This document shows, piece by piece, positions 60,071-64,000 of a stretch of 64,000 bases of DNA. The DNA comes from Desulfofundulus thermobenzoicus (GTDB lineage: Bacteria > Bacillota > Desulfotomaculia > Desulfotomaculales > Desulfovirgulaceae). Location of the stretch: NCBI RefSeq assembly GCF_009428905.1, contig NZ_WHYR01000001.1, positions 62,001 through 126,000 of the forward strand, read 5' to 3'. Position 1 is the stretch's first letter. Each line of letters opens with the position of its first letter. The position numbers and the translations under genes are program-made. The notes beneath the pieces were generated by a model, which saw only the letters and a list, made by a program, of their open reading frames with translations, did no database searches and was not told the origin of the DNA.

Positions 60071-61103
60071 AACTTGCGCCCGCCTGCTGGCGGAGGGAGA
60101 AGACCTGGTGATGGCCACCATCATCAGCCGGAGCGGTTCTGCCCCCCGCACGGCAGGAACCAGGATGCTGGTACGCCGGGACGGCTCCTTTGTGGGTACC
60201 ATCGGTGGCGGCCTGCTAGAAGCGAAGGTGCTGCAGGAGGCCGGGGAAGTGTTCCAGAGCGGCCGGCCGTCGCTCCGGGAGTTTCACCTGACCGGCGACG
60301 ACGCGGCGGGCATGGATATGATTTGCGGCGGCCGGCTGGAGGTTTTTGTCGATTATCTGTCCGCCGGCGTGCCCGAAAATGTGCAGATCTACCGGACCAT
60401 CGCCGGTTTGCTGCCTTCCGGGCAAAGGGCGCTCCTGGTAACCCGGCTGCCGGACCGGGACGGATGCCGTGACCGGTCCGGCAGGTGCCTCCTGCTCCAG
60501 GAAGGCCGGCCGGTTGGGTGCAGCCTGCCGGCCGGCCGGCTGGAGCCCTTGCTGCAGGCCGGCGGCAGCAGGTATCCCCAACTGTTGCAGGTGGACGGGG
60601 ACACTTTTCTGGTAGAACCCGTCAGTTCACCTCATACGGTTTATCTCTTCGGAGCGGGTCACGTTGCGCAGAAAGTAGCCTGGTTGGCTTCTTTCGTGGG
60701 TTTTCGCACGGTGGTACTGGACGACCGGGAAGAATTCGCCAACCGGCAGCGGTTTCCCCGGGCCGAAAAAATTATTGTCCTGGACGATTTTGAGCACGCC
60801 ATGAAGGACCTGCCCATAGGCAGGGACAGTTACCTGGTCATCGTCACCCGGGGGCACCGGTATGATCTGACCGTGCTGGCCCAGGCCCTGCAGACCGGCG
60901 CCGGCTATATCGGCATGATCGGCAGCACCGGGAAACGGGATGCCATTTACCGTGCCCTGCGCGAAGCCGGGGTGACCGGGGAGCAGCTGGCCAGGGTTCA
61001 CTCTCCCATCGGCCTGCCCATCGGGGCGGAGACGCCCGAGGAAATCGCCGTCAGCATCGTGGCCGAACTGATCAAGGTGAGGGGAGAATTGATGAATGGG
61101 TGA
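60054..61103 (+). CDS. xdhC: XdhC-family molybdenum-enzyme maturation protein
   Basis: A 349-aa protein with the N-terminal XdhC block ATIISRSGSAPRTAGTRMLV and GTIGGGLLEA, and a C-terminal Rossmann part VYLFGAGHVAQKVAWLA. XdhC proteins bind molybdopterin, assist its terminal sulfuration and hand it to enzymes of the xanthine oxidase family, which fits MOP. ATG 60054 and GTG-free context with an 8-nt overlap to the next gene indicate translational coupling. Confidence 0.92.
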   Translation: MKELYETCARLLAEGEDLVMATIISRSGSAPRTAGTRMLVRRDGSFVGTIGGGLLEAKVLQEAGEVFQSGRPSLREFHLTGDDAAGMDMICGGRLEVFVDYLSAGVPENVQIYRTIAGLLPSGQRALLVTRLPDRDGCRDRSGRCLLLQEGRPVGCSLPAGRLEPLLQAGGSRYPQLLQVDGDTFLVEPVSSPHTVYLFGAGHVAQKVAWLASFVGFRTVVLDDREEFANRQRFPRAEKIIVLDDFEHAMKDLPIGRDSYLVIVTRGHRYDLTVLAQALQTGAGYIGMIGSTGKRDAIYRALREAGVTGEQLARVHSPIGLPIGAETPEEIAVSIVAELIKVRGELMNG

Positions 61104-62265
61104 GCCGGAAGGCATTGCCGCCATTGTCCTGGCGGCCGGGTACTCCTCCCGCATGGGGGATTGCAAGCCGTTGCTGAGGCTGGGGCCGTACAGCGCCGTC
61201 GAGCACGCCGTCCGGTGCTTTTTCCGGGCCGGTATCCGGGATGTGCGGGTGGTGACCGGTCACCGGGCGGAGGCGGTGGCGGCAGCAGTAAGGCCCCTGG
61301 GGGCCGGGGTGATTTTCAATCCCCGTTTCGACCAGGGCATGTATTCCTCCGTGCAGGCGGGGGTCGAAACCCTGGGGGCGGAAGTGGAGGCGTTTTTCCT
61401 TTTGCCAGCGGATCACCCGCTGATCCGGGTCTCCACAATAGAAAAAATGCTTCACTATTACCGGACCGGGAAAAAAGGGATTATTTACCCCGCTTACGGT
61501 GGCCGGCGGGGACACCCGCCCCTGATTTCCGCCAGGTATGTGTATGAAATACGGAACGGGACATATCCAGACGGGTTGCAGGAACTGTTAAACAAGTATG
61601 AGCACGACGCCCTGGACGTGGCGGTGGAGGACGAGGGGGTGGTGCTTGACATGGATACTCCGGAAGATTACCGGAACCTTCTATATTACCTGGAAAGCCG
61701 GGCAGTTCCCACCGTGGAGGAATGCCGCCGGATCCTGCGGGAAGCCCGGGTGAGCGAAGCGGTTTGGGAGCACTGCCATACGGTGGCCGCTCTTGCCTTT
61801 TCGCTGGTCAAGCATCTGAACAGGGCCGGCGTCGAGCTGGACGAAGATCTGGTTCTGGCCGGAGCCTTACTGCACGATGTGGCCCGTGCGCAACCGCAAC
61901 ACGCCCGGGCCGGAGCGGAACTCCTTCAAGCCAGGGGGTATCCCCGGGTGGCGGCGGTCGTGGCCGCCCATATGGATATTGATGTGGACGAGGCGAAGCC
62001 GCTTGCGGAAGCAGAGGTGGTATTTCTGGCGGATAAGATGGTTAAGGGACGGGGCATCGTTTCCATTTCAGACCGTCTCGCCGGGATGCTGGAAACGTAT
62101 TGTTATGACCGGCAGGCCTGCCGGGCTGCCCGGCAAAGGCTAAAAAAAGCTGAATTGATCAAAAAGAAAGTGGAAAAAATTCTGGGCCGGCCGGTGGAAG
62201 CAGTACAGCCGGAGAACTGGCTTTCGAGAGAAACTAACAGTACGGAGGTTGAAGTAAATGCTTAA
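61096..62265 (+). CDS. nucleotidyltransferase-HD fusion (DVU_1551-like, MobA/MocA type)
   Basis: A 389-aa bifunctional protein. Residues about 1-200 are an NTP transferase of the MobA/MocA type (VLAAGYSSRMGDCKPLLRL, LLPADHPLI), which would form the cytosine dinucleotide (MCD) of MOP. From about 205 an HD domain follows: HCHTVAALAFSLVKHL, LLHDVARAQ, AAHMDIDVDE. The HD part is a metal phosphohydrolase that could remove excess nucleotide or control the cofactor. ATG 61096 overlaps xdhC by 8 nt. Confidence 0.88.
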   Translation: MGEPEGIAAIVLAAGYSSRMGDCKPLLRLGPYSAVEHAVRCFFRAGIRDVRVVTGHRAEAVAAAVRPLGAGVIFNPRFDQGMYSSVQAGVETLGAEVEAFFLLPADHPLIRVSTIEKMLHYYRTGKKGIIYPAYGGRRGHPPLISARYVYEIRNGTYPDGLQELLNKYEHDALDVAVEDEGVVLDMDTPEDYRNLLYYLESRAVPTVEECRRILREARVSEAVWEHCHTVAALAFSLVKHLNRAGVELDEDLVLAGALLHDVARAQPQHARAGAELLQARGYPRVAAVVAAHMDIDVDEAKPLAEAEVVFLADKMVKGRGIVSISDRLAGMLETYCYDRQACRAARQRLKKAELIKKKVEKILGRPVEAVQPENWLSRETNSTEVEVNA

Positions 62266-63280
62266 AGTTCCGGTGGAGAAGGCGGTGGGAATGATTCTCT
62301 GCCATGACATCACCGAGATCGTGCCCGGGAAGTTTAAAGGTTGTGCTTTTAAAAAAGGCCATATCGTGAGGGAGGAAGATATACCGAAACTTTTGCGGCT
62401 CGGGAAAGAAAACCTGTACGTTTGGGAGAAGAAGGAAGGGGTTTTGCACGAAGACGAGGCCGCCTGCAGGATGGCCCGGGCGGTGGCCGGGAGCGGTGTT
62501 GCGCTGACCGAGCCCACGGAGGGAAGAATCAATTTGCTCTCCACTCTCCGGGGGTTGTTGAAAATCAACGTCGGCGCCCTTCAAGCAATCAATAATATTG
62601 AACAGGTAATGCTGGCGTCACTGCACACCAACCAGGTGGTGGAAATAAACACGGTGGTTGCCGGTACCAGGGTGATTCCCCTGTATATTGACGAAAAAAT
62701 TATTGAACAGGTGGAAGAGCAATGTGCCGGGTATGGTCCTGTCGTGGAAGTCAAACCCCTGGCCAGCCTCCGGGTGGGGATGGTGGTAACGGGCAGCGAG
62801 GTTTACAAGGGGCGTATTGAAGACAGATTCAGTCCGGTGGTAAAGGAGAAGATCGAAAACCTGGGCAGCCATGTGTTTCGGAAAATCAATGTAACGGACG
62901 ATACCCGGATGATTGCCGGGGCCATTCAGTCCCTTATGGTGGAAAAAGCCGACTTGATTGTGATTACCGGCGGAATGTCGGTGGATCCCGACGATCTGAC
63001 CCCGGCGGGAGTTGTAGCCGCCGGCGGGAAAATCGTGTCTTACGGTGCCCCCGTGTTGCCAGGGGCCATGTTTATGGTGGCTTACATCGGGGAAACGCCG
63101 GTACTGGGCCTGCCCGGCTGCGTGATGTTTGCCAAAAGCACCGTGTTCGACCTGGTTTTGCCCCGCATTATGGCCGGAGAGGTTATCGACCGCCGGGATA
63201 TTGTGGCTCTGGGGCATGGCGGGCTTTGCCGGGGATGTCCGACGTGCCGGTTCCCGGCCTGTTCCTTCGGGAAGGTATAG
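62258..63280 (+). CDS. molybdopterin-binding (MoeA/CinA-like) protein
   Basis: A 340-aa protein with a MoCF-type fold: LASLRVGMVVTGSEVYKG, VEKADLIVITGGMSVDPDD, VLPGAMFMVAYIGETPVLGLPG. A cysteine-rich tail CRGCPTCRFPACSFG may bind a cluster or metal. It overlaps the previous gene by 8 nt. Similar genes with this tail accompany MOP in Desulfovibrio-type clusters. Likely a metal insertion or transfer step specific to MCD cofactor. Confidence 0.87.
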   Translation: MLKVPVEKAVGMILCHDITEIVPGKFKGCAFKKGHIVREEDIPKLLRLGKENLYVWEKKEGVLHEDEAACRMARAVAGSGVALTEPTEGRINLLSTLRGLLKINVGALQAINNIEQVMLASLHTNQVVEINTVVAGTRVIPLYIDEKIIEQVEEQCAGYGPVVEVKPLASLRVGMVVTGSEVYKGRIEDRFSPVVKEKIENLGSHVFRKINVTDDTRMIAGAIQSLMVEKADLIVITGGMSVDPDDLTPAGVVAAGGKIVSYGAPVLPGAMFMVAYIGETPVLGLPGCVMFAKSTVFDLVLPRIMAGEVIDRRDIVALGHGGLCRGCPTCRFPACSFGKV

Positions 63281-63363
63281 GCGACGGAAAACTTCATGTG
63301 CTGCTCTATAAATACATTTTCGTTTCTCTGTTGGTGCCGCCGCAGGCGGCGTGGAGGTCTTGA

Positions 63364-64000
63364 TTGCTTTTGTACCCGGTGAAACAATTGACGGAGAATG
63401 AATTTATAAATCGGCGAAGCAAAAATACGGTGCCCAGAAAAATCTACCTGGTGCGGCACGGGGAGATCGCTGCGGATGGCCGGCGGCGTTTCATCGGCCA
63501 GATCGATTTGCCCCTGAGCGATGCCGGCAGAAAACAGGCCGCCCGCCTGCGCGAGGAGCTGTCCGGACTAAAAATAAGCGGCATTTTCTGCAGTGACCTG
63601 GGCCGCTCTTTTTCCACCGCCCGTATTATTGGCGAAAAACACCACCTGGAGCCCGTGGCCAGAAAGGATTTACGGGAAATCAACCTCGGAGCGTGGGAAG
63701 GCCTGACCTTTGACGAGGTCTGCCGGAAGTACCCCGTGGATTTCAAAAGGCGGGGCGAGGACATAGTCCATTACCGGCCGCCCGGGGGCGAAAGCTACGC
63801 CCGGTGCGCCGGCAGGGTCCTGACCGCACTGAATGATATAATTAATAGTACTGAAGGGGACGTGCTCATCGTGGGACATGCCGGTGTCAACCGGATTATT
63901 ATTTGCCGGGCACTGGGACTGCCTTTGCAAAACCTGTTCAGAATCACCCAGGATTACGGGTGCCTGAATATTATCGCGCTGGATGCCGGCGGTTTCAGGG
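63364..64000 (+). CDS. histidine phosphatase-family protein (partial, runs off the window)
   Basis: The frame from TTG 63364 (6 nt after GGAGG) encodes 20-odd residues, then KIYLVRHGEIAADGRRRF, the RHG phosphatase core. Further on, CSDLGRSFSTARIIG, EINLGAWEGLTFDEV and IVGHAGVNRIIICRALGL supply the other family residues. GTG 63430 is an alternative start. The C-terminus lies beyond 64000. CobC-like or phosphoglycerate-mutase-like; in this cluster a pterin- or nucleotide-phosphatase role is conceivable. Confidence 0.8.
   Translation, partial: MLLYPVKQLTENEFINRRSKNTVPRKIYLVRHGEIAADGRRRFIGQIDLPLSDAGRKQAARLREELSGLKISGIFCSDLGRSFSTARIIGEKHHLEPVARKDLREINLGAWEGLTFDEVCRKYPVDFKRRGEDIVHYRPPGGESYARCAGRVLTALNDIINSTEGDVLIVGHAGVNRIIICRALGLPLQNLFRITQDYGCLNIIALDAGGFR

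Noticed and set aside
1-64000. CRISPR arrays, tRNA or rRNA genes, intact insertion sequences
   Set aside because: No short regularly spaced repeats, no tRNA-like or rRNA-like stretch, and no transposase or integrase was recognised on either strand.

Overview
The window looks like chromosomal DNA of an anaerobic, probably thermophilic, Gram-positive clostridium of the Desulfotomaculum/Pelotomaculum (Peptococcaceae) kind. This is inferred from gene content and style: strong GGAGG-type ribosome sites, frequent GTG/TTG starts, lipoprotein binding proteins, four tungsten-type aldehyde:ferredoxin oxidoreductases (AORs), tungstate and molybdate transporters, and sigma-54 activators. Nearly every gene concerns making, feeding, regulating or using the molybdenum/tungsten pterin cofactor (Moco/Tuco).

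Layout. 1-5.6 kb: a coding relic, a long structured leader, a potABCD polyamine transporter and agmatine deiminase. 5.7-16.4 kb: MoaD-like sulfur carrier, ferredoxin, AOR, Fe-alcohol dehydrogenase, cytosolic histidine kinase, sigma-54 response regulator, a second Fe-ADH and a second AOR. 16.2-28.8 kb: an island bounded by two ~428-bp almost identical direct repeats; it carries a GntR regulator, an enolase-superfamily enzyme, a third Fe-ADH, a TRAP transporter, an MBL hydrolase, AOR, MoaD, ferredoxin and AOR. 28.7-34.8 kb: cofactor genes (MoaD, MoeB/ThiF, a MoaD-like protein without a GG tail, tungstate permease, two MoeA proteins, one fused to a binding-protein domain) and a decayed larB. 34.9-40.0 kb: a two-gene AAA ATPase/TOPRIM pair, tupA-tupC on the minus strand behind a Moco/Tuco riboswitch, and an AbiEii-type nucleotidyltransferase pair. 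40.1-47.8 kb, minus strand: modA, a second complete ABC system with two DUF364-like proteins, then modB-modC, all downstream of a second riboswitch. 48.1-49.8 kb, plus strand: a third riboswitch, an inverted copy of the second, leads into a receiver-less sigma-54 activator. 50.1-64 kb: a sigma-54 promoter with upstream repeats drives a MOP-type molybdenum aldehyde oxidoreductase and ten further genes (FAD/Fe-S oxidoreductase, zinc-ribbon protein, methyltransferase, C-GCAxxG-C-C protein, radical SAM, CoA ligase, XdhC, nucleotidyltransferase-HD, molybdopterin-binding protein, histidine phosphatase, the last cut by the window end).

How it fits together: three riboswitches probably sense cofactor sufficiency and gate metal import and one sigma-54 activator. 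The activator gene lies immediately before a sigma-54 promoter for the Mo-hydroxylase operon. The upstream sites of this promoter share a TTTGTnCCAAAA-like motif with sigma-54-like promoters in front of one Fe-ADH and one AOR. I read the window as one regulatory circuit that balances tungsten and molybdenum enzymes for aldehyde oxidation. The riboswitches and enzyme families are firm; the circuit and the function of the Mo-hydroxylase accessory genes are inference.
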